Shown here in pieces: positions 24,870 to 32,353 of a DNA stretch of 54,857 bases. A model generated the notes under the pieces. The model was not told the DNA's origin. It saw nothing but the letters and a program-made list of their open reading frames with translations, and searched no databases. The position numbers were made by a program, and so were the translations under genes. Numbering within the stretch: the stretch's first letter is position 1; every line of letters starts with the position of its first letter. The DNA comes from CAYJBH01 sp964370825 (GTDB taxonomy: Bacteria > Bacillota > Clostridia > Oscillospirales > Ruminococcaceae), in the NCBI GenBank assembly GCA_964370825.1, contig CAYJKY010000022.1:1-54857 (forward strand), given 5' to 3'.

Positions 24870-27086
24870 TCACTCTGCACAAAAGACATATAGCTGTGAT
24901 GTGAAATCTCCCATATCGGTGCCGGCGGTGAGCTTGCCTTTAAAGCTTTCCGACTGTATCAAGCCGGTAAACTCTATCTCGGGCGAAAAACCGTAGTTCA
25001 TCAGCTCGTCGCCGTGGTATTTTTTTCCGTTGCAGCTATAACTGTACTCCTCGCAAAGTCCCGTTAAGGCAATTCTTTTAAGGGATGGGTTTGGTGTTGC
25101 CAGTATCTTATAGTAGCCAAGTATCGCCTGTTTTTTATCCTTAGAAACAACCATCCACCCATAATGATTGCCGGACATGAGGCGGTAGAAATCACCCTGA
25201 TGTATCAGTGCTTGATGCTTTTTAAAGAAGGCTATCTGCTCCCTAACCTCATCCCTTTCACCGTCGGTCAATCGGTTTAAGTTTAGCTCATAGCCGAAGG
25301 TTCCGAAGTATGCAACATCGGCGCGCATCTTAAGAGAGGTTTCTCTCATGACCTGATGATTCGGCACTGCCGCAACATGGCTTCCCATGGAGGAGACAGG
25401 ATATAGCATGGAGGTTCCGTACTGTATGTGCAGACGCTCCACCGCATCGGTATCGTCTGAACACCATGCCTGTGGAGCATAGTACAACATGCCCGCATCA
25501 AACCTTGCCCCACCCGAAGCGCAGGACTCAAACATGATGTCTTGATACCTTGCAATGAGCAGATCGTACAGCTTGTAAACCCCTAAGATATAGCGGTGAA
25601 AAAACTCCTTCTGTCGGTCGGCAGTCAGCGAAATGCTGTATGCCTCGGTGATGTTGCGATTCATGTCCCATTTGATGTAGGATAGCTCCGCCTTATCCAA
25701 AACAGCACACATCGCATCAAAAATATGCATTACAACATCCTCTCTCGAGAAGTCCAGAACAAACTGGTTTCTTCCGTATGAGATGTTACGGTTAGGAGTT
25801 TTTATCACAAAATCGGGATGGGTTTTGTAAAGCTCGCTCACCTCGTTCACCATCTCCGGCTCGAACCAGAGACCAAACTTTAACCCCATTGCACGGATAT
25901 CTCTCGACAAGCCCTCTATTCCTTCCGGAAGTTTTTCGAGGTTTACCGTCCAGTCGCCAAGTGATGTGGTGTCGTTATTTCTTTTGCCAAACCAACCGTC
26001 GTCCAGCACAAACAGCTCGACACCGAGTTCCTTTGCACCGGAGGCGATTTCAACTATGCTCTCATGTGTAAAGTCAAAGTAGGTTGCCTCCCAGTTGTTT
26101 ATCAGCACGGGACGCTGTGTATTGCTGTATTTAGGGTTGATAAGATGATTGCGAAACAGGTCGTGAAAGCCTTGGCTCATTCCGTTAAGCCCTTCATCGC
26201 TAAAGACCATAACCGCCTCGGGCGTTTGAAAACACTCTCCCTTGTTCAGCGTCCATTGAAATTCAAAAGGGTTAATCCCAACCATAACACGGGTTACGTC
26301 ATAGCTGTCCACCTCTGCTTGAGCCAAAAAGTTGCCGCTGTAGATGAGCGAGAACCCATACGCATCTCCCGCCTGTTCAGTTGTGTTCGGCCGCTTTAGT
26401 GCCAAAAAAGGATTGTGCATTGCACTGCTTGCACCCCTTGCGCTTGCAACCGACTGAACACCCCTTGACAATCTGCGTGTGGTAATGTGCCGTTCACGAC
26501 TCCATGCACCGTCCAAAGTAATCATGTCGTAGTCATAGTCGGGTAGATCGATACTACAGGAGAGTGCCCTGTCTATAATTAGCTTACCGGAACCGTTATT
26601 GACAAACTCGGCACTGCGTACAACGCAGGAGAGGTTACCGAAGATATGATATTTAAGTATAAGCTGTGCGTTAATCAGCTCGTCCTCAAGTGTAATCTCG
26701 AGCGTCTCGATTCCTTCCCCGTGCGTATGAGGCAGTCCTTCAAGTTTTGGTTTGCCATTGTAAATTTTATGTTTCTTATGGACAAAATTTGTTATTCGGC
26801 TACCATTTTCCTGCTCTACCACATATGCAGGGTCACGGAAATCTCCGGTGCCGTAGGCAGGATATTCCTGCATTAATACCTCGCTCGAGAAATTTAAATT
26901 CCCCTCAAAGGTGCAGGGGGCAAGTACCACACCCCTTTGTAACGACATGTGTGAAAAGTCGTCCCTGTCCTTTATCTTTTTTCCGAAATAAAGTTGCCCA
27001 AGCTGTCCATTTTCAAGAATTTGTATAAGATAGCTGATTTTGTTATTGTAAAGATGGAATGTGTCGACGCCGTTATACCTAATCAT
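24870..27086 (-). CDS. alpha-galactosidase, GH36
   Basis: 738-aa intracellular GH36 enzyme that releases alpha-galactose from melibiose, raffinose-family oligosaccharides or galactolipids. No signal peptide. Beta-sandwich (about 1-320), TIM barrel with FVLDDGWFGKRNNDTTSLGDW, nucleophile Asp474 in IKWDMNR and acid/base Asp544 in WCSDDTDA; C-terminal beta domain. The spacing of 70 between the catalytic Asps matches known bacterial enzymes. AAGGAG lies 11 nt before the start. It is co-transcribed 36 nt after the Na+ symporter and under LacI control, so the symporter probably imports its substrate. Confidence 0.95.
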   Translation of the reverse strand: MIRYNGVDTFHLYNNKISYLIQILENGQLGQLYFGKKIKDRDDFSHMSLQRGVVLAPCTFEGNLNFSSEVLMQEYPAYGTGDFRDPAYVVEQENGSRITNFVHKKHKIYNGKPKLEGLPHTHGEGIETLEITLEDELINAQLILKYHIFGNLSCVVRSAEFVNNGSGKLIIDRALSCSIDLPDYDYDMITLDGAWSRERHITTRRLSRGVQSVASARGASSAMHNPFLALKRPNTTEQAGDAYGFSLIYSGNFLAQAEVDSYDVTRVMVGINPFEFQWTLNKGECFQTPEAVMVFSDEGLNGMSQGFHDLFRNHLINPKYSNTQRPVLINNWEATYFDFTHESIVEIASGAKELGVELFVLDDGWFGKRNNDTTSLGDWTVNLEKLPEGIEGLSRDIRAMGLKFGLWFEPEMVNEVSELYKTHPDFVIKTPNRNISYGRNQFVLDFSREDVVMHIFDAMCAVLDKAELSYIKWDMNRNITEAYSISLTADRQKEFFHRYILGVYKLYDLLIARYQDIMFESCASGGARFDAGMLYYAPQAWCSDDTDAVERLHIQYGTSMLYPVSSMGSHVAAVPNHQVMRETSLKMRADVAYFGTFGYELNLNRLTDGERDEVREQIAFFKKHQALIHQGDFYRLMSGNHYGWMVVSKDKKQAILGYYKILATPNPSLKRIALTGLCEEYSYSCNGKKYHGDELMNYGFSPEIEFTGLIQSESFKGKLTAGTDMGDFTSQLYVFCAE

Positions 27087-27122
27087 AATACAAGCAACTC
27101 CTTTTCATTAAGTAATAATTTA

Positions 27123-28820
27123 TTATTCTGTTTTGTTAAAGTGCTTTTGCAGTGCGATGGATGCAACCGCACAGACTACTCCTATTGCAACAATAACGAG
27201 CAGGGTGTCTATACCAAAACCGCTTTCTCTGGCAAGTCCGATTTGTGAAAAAACCGCATACATGCTGAGCATAACAAAGATTACAAACCCGCTGAAGGTG
27301 AAACGATGTTTCCATGGGGTGAGGGATACCATGTTATTTACAGGTAGCTCATACTCCGTCTTCATAGGTGCTATCTTGCCGATGATAAACATTATCAGGC
27401 AGGATAGTACAAACAGTATTGCCGAGATGTGTAGGTAGTGTAACCCTGTGTTCCAAAGGCCCAGCTGTGTTGCGGCGTAAACGCCTACAAAAAACACTAT
27501 TGCAACCTTTGCCGCGATAGGCGGAACCTTTTTTGTCATGTAGCCCATGAATATAATGGTGAATATCGGAACATTGAAAAATCCGTTTATAGTCTGCAGA
27601 TAGTCAAAAAGTCCGGCAGGTGCATAAAGGATAAATGGTGCACCTATCATGGAAACGAGCGCAATGATTAGTGCAAAGATTTTACCAACCTTAATAAAAT
27701 GCTTTTCCTCTCTGTCCTTGCCAAATTTCGGTTTATATACATTTAATGCAAAAAGGGTTGAGGCACTGTTGAGCACGCTGTTAAATGTGCTAAGTATCGC
27801 GCCCATCATTGCAGCCGCAAACAGTCCGATAAGCGGAGTAGGTAGAACGGTGCTCACTATAAGTGGATAAACGGTGTCCATGTCGGTAACATTGCCACCG
27901 AGAATTTGAAACGCCATTATTCCGGGAATTATAACGATAATCGGTGTTAACACCTTTAAAAACCCTGCGAAAATAACGCCTTTTTGACCCTCTTCGAGGT
28001 TTTTTGCACCCAGTGCACGTTGTATGATGGATTGGTCTGTTCCCCAGTAGTAGAGGTTAACCAACAGTAACCCTGTAAACATAGTGGTAAATGGCAGATA
28101 GCTGTCCGATGTGCCGATGGCATCAAATTTTTCGGGCGATGAGTTTAAAAACACATCAAATCCCGCAGAGATATTTCCGTCGCCAAGGAAGATAAGAGCG
28201 AAAACAGGAACCAATAAACCGCCTATAACCAGCGCGATACCGTTGATGCTGTCGGATATGGCAACCGCCTTCAATCCGCCAAATATGGCATAGATGGAGC
28301 CGATTATTCCGATTATCCAAACCATAACCCAGATGGACTGTGCATAGGTTATGTTAAAAACTTCCGAGATGTTGAATAGCTGCCCCATTGCCACCGCACC
28401 GGAGTAAAGGGTTATCGGAAGAAGGTTGACGATATAGCTTACAAGAAAGAGAATAGTAATAAACTGCCTGGTCATGCCGTCAAAGCGAGACTGAATAAAA
28501 TCGGGTATCGTTGTTATCCCCTGCTTAAGATAGCGAGGCACTAAAAACAGGGCAACAATGATTAAGGTAATGCCCGAGCCGACCTCCCAGCCCATAACAG
28601 CCATGTTTTGGCTGTAGCTTTGTCCCGACATACCTACAAAGCTTACAGCACTCAGATTTGTGAGAAGTAGCGAGCCTGCAATCACCTTTGCCGTTAGGCT
28701 TCTACCGCCGAGAAAGTATGCGTCGCTGGTGTTAAGCTTATCATTTCGGGTTTTTAGGAATGTGATCAATCCCACTATTCCTGAGAAAATCACAAACGAA
28801 ATAATAATGGTAGTATTCAT
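27123..28820 (-). CDS. sodium:solute symporter (SLC5/SSS family), probable sugar transporter
   Basis: 565-aa inner-membrane transporter with about 14 hydrophobic segments. SSS-family hallmarks are the N-terminal DAYFLGGRSLTAKVIAGSLL, LTNLSAVSFVGMSG, and GSIYAIFGGLKAVAISDSI around TM5. The closest-looking group is SglT-type sugar symporters. It is first in an operon with alpha-galactosidase, directly downstream of a perfect operator palindrome, so alpha-galactoside or galactose import is the likely task. Specificity is inferred from context. Confidence 0.9.
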   Translation of the reverse strand: MNTTIIISFVIFSGIVGLITFLKTRNDKLNTSDAYFLGGRSLTAKVIAGSLLLTNLSAVSFVGMSGQSYSQNMAVMGWEVGSGITLIIVALFLVPRYLKQGITTIPDFIQSRFDGMTRQFITILFLVSYIVNLLPITLYSGAVAMGQLFNISEVFNITYAQSIWVMVWIIGIIGSIYAIFGGLKAVAISDSINGIALVIGGLLVPVFALIFLGDGNISAGFDVFLNSSPEKFDAIGTSDSYLPFTTMFTGLLLVNLYYWGTDQSIIQRALGAKNLEEGQKGVIFAGFLKVLTPIIVIIPGIMAFQILGGNVTDMDTVYPLIVSTVLPTPLIGLFAAAMMGAILSTFNSVLNSASTLFALNVYKPKFGKDREEKHFIKVGKIFALIIALVSMIGAPFILYAPAGLFDYLQTINGFFNVPIFTIIFMGYMTKKVPPIAAKVAIVFFVGVYAATQLGLWNTGLHYLHISAILFVLSCLIMFIIGKIAPMKTEYELPVNNMVSLTPWKHRFTFSGFVIFVMLSMYAVFSQIGLARESGFGIDTLLVIVAIGVVCAVASIALQKHFNKTE

Positions 28821-28853
28821 ATCGTCCTCCTGGTTTAATCAACCTTTATTTCT

Positions 28854-28867
28854 TGAACACGTGTTCA
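28854..28867. promoter_or_regulatory. LacI-type operator O1 (symporter/alpha-galactosidase)
   Basis: Perfect 14-bp palindrome TGAACACGTGTTCA with the central CG typical of LacI-family sites. It lies 33 bp before the symporter start and just downstream of a minus-strand TATAAT (28873-28878), for which no good -35 is visible. The identical sequence recurs before the regulator gene. Confidence 0.88.
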
Positions 28868-28935
28868 GAAATATTATATTATTAAGCTCGGTCTCCCCGA
28901 GCCTATCAGCGCCGTGTTTATTTTACATTGAAATT

Positions 28936-29958
28936 CTATGTTTTAGCATTGCTAACCGAATTTTTTTCGATCATTTTCGGTGTGCAGACTACGTGGTTTA
29001 CTTCCTTGTCGGAAAAAAGTAGGTCAACTGCACCCTGAGCAATATCAGAAAAGGATATTTCAAGTGTAGTGACGGAAAATCCAAAGCCGTTAGCTATGTT
29101 TAGGTTGTCGTATCCAACTATCGAGACATCGTTCGGTATATTCAGTCCAAACTCGCTCAATGCCCTTGATGCGCCTATCGCCATTATATCGTTTCCTGCA
29201 AAAAAAGCTGTCGGTATCTCACCGTTTTTCAACATAGCTTTCACCTCGGAATATGCAACGTCCTCACGATACATGCCGGAGATAATTCTTACCCTCGATC
29301 CCATGCACTCCTTCATTGCATTGAGATATCCTATTTCTCGTTCCATGGAGGATAATCGGCTATCTCCCGAAATATAGACTATATCGGTGTGCCCGTAGGC
29401 TTGCAGATGCTTTGTTGCAAGATACCCCCCTAAAACATTATCCGAGTTGACAATCTTCACACCCTCGACCTTATCTTCTTTTAGGCTGAGCTGATCTATT
29501 AAAACAACGTTGTACCCTTTATCGGCTATGACATTAAGCTCCTCTGTTTGATATGGAAATCCGACATAGATTGCACCGTATAACATTCTGCTTTGCAGAT
29601 GTTCCTCCATCTCGTCTAAAACAATGCTGTCGGTAATTACATCAACCAGAACCGAATAGCCACGCGCCTTTAGTATCCGAATTAGGTTTTTTAAGAGTTC
29701 CATATTGTAAGGAGAATTTGAACCGATTAGATTTGTTGGGCTGTCGGTCATGTTTATGTCGGCAATATATATCCCGATAATGTTTGCCGATTTACCCACA
29801 AGCCCCCTTGCAAACTGATTTGCTTTGTAACCATGTGTGCTTATAACATCAATAACTCGTTGTTTTGCCTCCGGCGCAACATTCCCCTTGTTGTTGATAA
29901 CCCGTGAAACGGTGCTACGTGAAACATTGGCAAGCTGTGCGATTTTGGTGGTATTCAT
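28936..29958 (-). CDS. LacI family repressor of the alpha-galactoside operon
   Basis: 340 aa. N-terminal HTH starts MNTTKIAQLANVSRSTVSRV, followed by the hinge helix region; a periplasmic-binding-protein-like sensor (about 60-335) includes FFAGNDIMAIGASRAL and VSIVGYDN. The frame is open to 30042, but ATG 29958 is preferred: GAGGAGAAAG precedes it and the HTH then begins at the usual place. The same palindrome precedes this gene and the symporter, so it probably represses both and is autoregulated. Inducer probably galactose or an alpha-galactoside (inference). Confidence 0.93.
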   Translation of the reverse strand: MNTTKIAQLANVSRSTVSRVINNKGNVAPEAKQRVIDVISTHGYKANQFARGLVGKSANIIGIYIADINMTDSPTNLIGSNSPYNMELLKNLIRILKARGYSVLVDVITDSIVLDEMEEHLQSRMLYGAIYVGFPYQTEELNVIADKGYNVVLIDQLSLKEDKVEGVKIVNSDNVLGGYLATKHLQAYGHTDIVYISGDSRLSSMEREIGYLNAMKECMGSRVRIISGMYREDVAYSEVKAMLKNGEIPTAFFAGNDIMAIGASRALSEFGLNIPNDVSIVGYDNLNIANGFGFSVTTLEISFSDIAQGAVDLLFSDKEVNHVVCTPKMIEKNSVSNAKT

Positions 29959-29975
29959 CTTTCTCCTCAACCATA

Positions 29976-29989
29976 TGAACACGTGTTCA
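29976..29989. promoter_or_regulatory. LacI-type operator O2 (autoregulation)
   Basis: TGAACACGTGTTCA, identical to 28854-28867; palindromy extends one base on each side. It lies just downstream of the predicted transcription start of the regulator, an effective roadblock position. Confidence 0.88.
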
Positions 29990-30001
29990 TCTCTTGTTAT
30001 C

Positions 30002-30029
30002 ATGATACCACTTTTTTCGATAAAGTCAA
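30002..30029 (-). promoter_or_regulatory. promoter of the LacI regulator
   Basis: Minus-strand TTGACT (30024-30029), 16-bp spacer, TATCAT (30002-30007) with TGG before it. Confidence 0.65.
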
Positions 30030-30042
30030 TTAAAATCAGCAT

Positions 30043-30427
30043 AAAATCTCAATTTTGTGCATATGAACAACTAATCAATTATTTTTTGTACAAAACGACA
30101 ATATGTTGTAGAGCATTAGCAGTTCAAATTCTGAAATACAGTTTCCTGCGCAAGCTCCCAACCGTCAAAAACTCCTGTAAGGCGAAATTCAGCGTCGTGT
30201 TAAAAAAGTGCTATGTCAATAATTCAGCAATCGATATTTTTTTGAGAAATAGTATATCAATATTACGAACCGATCACAGAAGAATCAATGCTCGAAATAC
30301 TAATCAGGGCAGCTTAGCTACATGAATATCACTTTTGGGCAGGATAAAATAACCTAAGATATTTTGTCTCATATACTGCCACTAATTGAAGTGAATAAAA
30401 TAATATTATTTATTTTAAGAAAAGGTA
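30043..30427. other. gene-free region upstream of mazG
   Basis: About 385 bp, AT-rich, without a frame having a ribosome site and sensible composition. A 162-codon plus-strand frame that runs in from inside the LacI gene is a shadow. I see no repeat, terminator or RNA structure here. Confidence 0.5.
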
Positions 30428-30456
30428 TTGACAAACAGTTACAAAAGTGTTACAAT
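30428..30456 (+). promoter_or_regulatory. strong promoter of the mazG leader
   Basis: Perfect TTGACA (30428-30433), 17-bp spacer, TACAAT (30451-30456). Transcription would start near 30463, giving a leader of about 126 nt. Confidence 0.8.
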
Positions 30457-30462
30457 TTGGTT

Positions 30463-30588
30463 ACAGAAAAAATACAAGTGTATTTTGCTCCTAATAGAAG
30501 ATACGGTACTTATCCTCCTCGGTACGCTAATGCGTATTGTTAAGTACCGTATCATTTCTTTTTGTAGTTGAAATCGAAAGGGCCGCGC
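30463..30588 (+). ncRNA. structured leader RNA or small RNA upstream of mazG
   Basis: A perfect 13-bp stem GATACGGTACTTA (30500-30512) / TAAGTACCGTATC (30541-30553) encloses TCCTCCTC and an inner hairpin TACGC-TAAT-GCGTA (30523-30536). It is followed by ATTTCTTTTTG, a plausible release site near 30565. A small hairpin AATAC/GTATT lies near the 5' end. The RNA is either an attenuator/leader of mazG or a terminated small RNA of about 100 nt. No known riboswitch class was recognised. The TCCTCC segment is complementary to a Shine-Dalgarno sequence. Confidence 0.5.
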
Positions 30589-30915
30589 ATGAATGACTTT
30601 ACAATAGACGAAATGATGGAGATGCAAAGAGCTCTACAGGATAAATACAGGGATAAATGGGAGGGCATCTCACCGGATGTCGGAAAAAACAAACTGCTTT
30701 GGATGGTGGGCGAGATAGGCGAAGTGGTTGATATTGTAAAAAAGCACGGAGGTAAAAAGGCGTGTTATGACGAGGAACTACGTGTGCAATTAATCGAGGA
30801 GATGGCCGATGTGCTGATGTATTACAACGATATTCTGCTGTGTTACGGCATAACATCCGACGAGCTAAAATCAGCATACACCGAAAAGTTTCAAAAGAAC
30901 ATGAAACGCTGGTAG
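30589..30915 (+). CDS. MazG-like nucleotide pyrophosphohydrolase
   Basis: 108-aa all-alpha NTP pyrophosphohydrolase. The metal-binding pattern is present: the EIGE of WMVGEIGEVVDIV and the EEMAD of LIEEMADVLMYYND. Members hydrolyse (d)NTPs or modified nucleotides to monophosphates (house-cleaning, alarmone tuning). At this size it is a single-domain MazG-like form. Start 30589 is chosen because AAAGGG lies 7 nt upstream; a TTG at 30568 is in frame. It follows a long structured leader driven by a strong promoter, and is followed by a repeat-rich gene-free stretch. Confidence 0.85.
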   Translation: MNDFTIDEMMEMQRALQDKYRDKWEGISPDVGKNKLLWMVGEIGEVVDIVKKHGGKKACYDEELRVQLIEEMADVLMYYNDILLCYGITSDELKSAYTEKFQKNMKRW

Positions 30916-30988
30916 AGGATAGGGTGAAACGCCTATTAATTCAACAGTTATAATCACCTAACTTAAAATAGCACCGCATTACTTTGCT

Positions 30989-31071
30989 ATTTGGGGCGCA
31001 CAAAGTGTGCAATTTCACCCGAAGTGTGCAATTTCACCCGAAGTGTGCAATTTCACCCAAAGTGTGCAATT
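30989..31071. repeat. dispersed element copy 2 with 19-bp tandem repeat
   Basis: 30989-31014 matches 14226-14251 at 24 of 26 positions. From 31003 the unit AAGTGTGCAATTTCACCCG is repeated: copies at 31003-31021, 31022-31040, 31041-31059 (last base A) and a partial copy at 31060-31071. GCACA/TGTGC forms an inverted repeat at the 5' end. Copies are too regular and spacer-free for CRISPR. The flanks 30916-30988 and 31072-31164 show no gene. Confidence 0.85.
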
Positions 31072-31125
31072 AAAGATTTTGATATATTTCAAGTGCATTT
31101 CATGCACGTTGAAAACGTATTGTTT

Positions 31126-31144
31126 TTCAAGTTGAACTACTATA
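31126..31144. repeat. 19-bp dispersed repeat, copy 1
   Basis: TTCAAGTTGAACTACTATA occurs identically at 47568-47586. A partial relative (CAAGTTGAATGACTATA) lies at 24847-24863. All three lie in intergenic DNA next to gene ends. Confidence 0.6.
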
Positions 31145-31164
31145 GCATGAATTTTTAGTAAACA

Positions 31165-31195
31165 AAAAAACTTGACGAAAATTGTCAAGTTTTTT
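31165..31195. terminator. terminator of the rpsF-ssb-rpsR operon (bidirectional)
   Basis: 12-bp stem AAAAAACTTGAC (31165-31176) / GTCAAGTTTTTT (31184-31195), 7-nt loop. A-run and T-run on opposite sides allow termination on both strands, 23 nt after the rpsR stop. Confidence 0.88.
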
Positions 31196-31217
31196 CTATA
31201 GTTGCAATATTTTAAAA

Positions 31218-31478
31218 TTAGTCGTTGGTGTAGGGCATAAGTGCTACATATCTCGAACGCTTGATTGCGGTTGCAAGCATACGCTGATGCTCGGCACAGG
31301 TGCCTGTAACTCTACGAGGTATTATCTTGGAACGCTCGGTAATGAATTTACGAAGTCTCACAAGATCCTTGTAGTCGATAGATTTTGCATGCTCTGCACA
31401 GAAGGTGCAAACCTTTTTGCGGGGACGTCTTGAAGCGGCACGAACAACCGCGCTGGTGCTCTCTGTCGGATTAGCCAT
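31218..31478 (-). CDS. rpsR: 30S ribosomal protein S18
   Basis: 86-aa platform protein that pairs with S6. Typical core KVCTFCAEHAKSIDYKD and LRKFITERSKIIPRRVTGTCAEHQR, with the CTFC...C/H pattern of a zinc-type S18. Last gene of the conserved rpsF-ssb-rpsR operon, 24 nt after ssb and followed by a bidirectional terminator. Confidence 0.98.
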   Translation of the reverse strand: MANPTESTSAVVRAASRRPRKKVCTFCAEHAKSIDYKDLVRLRKFITERSKIIPRRVTGTCAEHQRMLATAIKRSRYVALMPYTND

Positions 31479-31502
31479 ATTATAAATTCTCCTTAGTTAA
31501 AA

Positions 31503-31940
31503 TTAAAACGGTAGATCCTCGCTGTCGTCAACGATGGTGAAATCATTGTTGCTACCTGAGGAATAGGCTACCTCGTTGTTAGTTACTGCCGGCATTGCGG
31601 CACTGTTGTTATTTGAGGACGATCCCCTGCTCTCAGCAAAGTATACATTGTCGGCAACAATCTCAAATGCATAGCGATTATTACCGTCCTTGTCGGTGTA
31701 GTTCCTTGTCTGGATAGAGCCGGAAACGCCTATCATGTTTCCTTTTCTAAAGTATTTTGAAACGAACTCGGCGGTACTGCGCCAGGCTACAACATCAATA
31801 AAGTCTGCCTTTCGTTCCTCACCCTGCTTAACATAGGCGCGATTAACCGCAATTCTCATACGTGTAACGGCTAATCCCTGAGTGGTCTGTCGAAGTTCCG
31901 GGTCGGCAACCAGCCTCCCGAGAAGCGCAACAACATTCAT
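31503..31940 (-). CDS. ssb: single-stranded DNA-binding protein
   Basis: 145 aa. The OB-fold (1-105) starts MNVVALLGRLVADPELR and includes DFIDVVAWRSTAEFV. A flexible Ser/Asn-rich linker and the acidic tail EDLPF bind repair and replication partners. It lies between rpsF and rpsR, the standard Firmicute arrangement, and is translated from the same message. Confidence 0.98.
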   Translation of the reverse strand: MNVVALLGRLVADPELRQTTQGLAVTRMRIAVNRAYVKQGEERKADFIDVVAWRSTAEFVSKYFRKGNMIGVSGSIQTRNYTDKDGNNRYAFEIVADNVYFAESRGSSSNNNSAAMPAVTNNEVAYSSGSNNDFTIVDDSEDLPF

Positions 31941-31962
31941 ACTCTTAATCTCCTATTGAAAC

Positions 31963-32247
31963 TTAGTCATTCTTGCTGATAATCATGGTGCGAAGAACAC
32001 CGTCGGTAATGTTGAAAATACGGGTGAGCTCCTTCGGAAACTCGGTGTTGCTCTCAAAGATACAAAGGATGTAGTATCCATCGTTTTCATAGTTGATCGG
32101 GTAGGCTAATCTACGCTTTCCCCACTCATCAAAACTCTCAATGGTAGCGTTGGTCTCGATGATGTCCTTAAATTTCGACACCAATCCCTTTAGTGCTTCT
32201 TCGTCCCTGTTGCAGGATAGCACTATCATGGCTTCATATTTGCTCAT
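31963..32247 (-). CDS. rpsF: 30S ribosomal protein S6
   Basis: 94-aa ferredoxin-fold protein beginning MSKYEAMIVLSCNRDEE, with GKRRLAYPINYENDGYYILC in the middle. It binds S18 and the 16S platform. TAAGGAGG lies 5 nt upstream of the ATG. First gene of the operon, behind a structured leader that probably allows S6:S18 autoregulation. Confidence 0.98.
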   Translation of the reverse strand: MSKYEAMIVLSCNRDEEALKGLVSKFKDIIETNATIESFDEWGKRRLAYPINYENDGYYILCIFESNTEFPKELTRIFNITDGVLRTMIISKND

Positions 32248-32318
32248 TATACCTCCTTACGGTCATAAGCGGCGATTTTTCGCCGAAGGATGCCCCATAT
32301 AACTTTTACATGGTTAGC
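32248..32318 (-). promoter_or_regulatory. rpsF leader, probable S6:S18-binding autoregulatory RNA
   Basis: About 70-nt leader between the promoter and rpsF. It contains a strong hairpin CGGCGA/TCGCCG (32269-32284) and a nearby ACCG just before the ribosome site. Bacterial rpsF leaders that bind the S6:S18 complex display a CCG in a bulge; the elements are here, but I could not confirm the full consensus fold. Confidence 0.5.
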
Positions 32319-32324
32319 CTAAAT

Positions 32325-32353
32325 ATTATATTATATTAATGTTATTTTGTCAA
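32325..32353 (-). promoter_or_regulatory. consensus promoter of rpsF-ssb-rpsR
   Basis: Minus-strand TTGACA (32348-32353), exactly 17 bp, TATAAT (32325-32330): a full match to consensus. The -35 overlaps the last codon region of the upstream kinase-like gene. Confidence 0.9.

Noticed and set aside
29837..30325. 162-codon plus-strand frame at the LacI gene start
   Set aside because: Overlaps the regulator HTH and the operator antisense; no ribosome site.
31003..31071. Possible CRISPR remnant downstream of mazG
   Set aside because: 19-bp head-to-tail repeats with no spacers.
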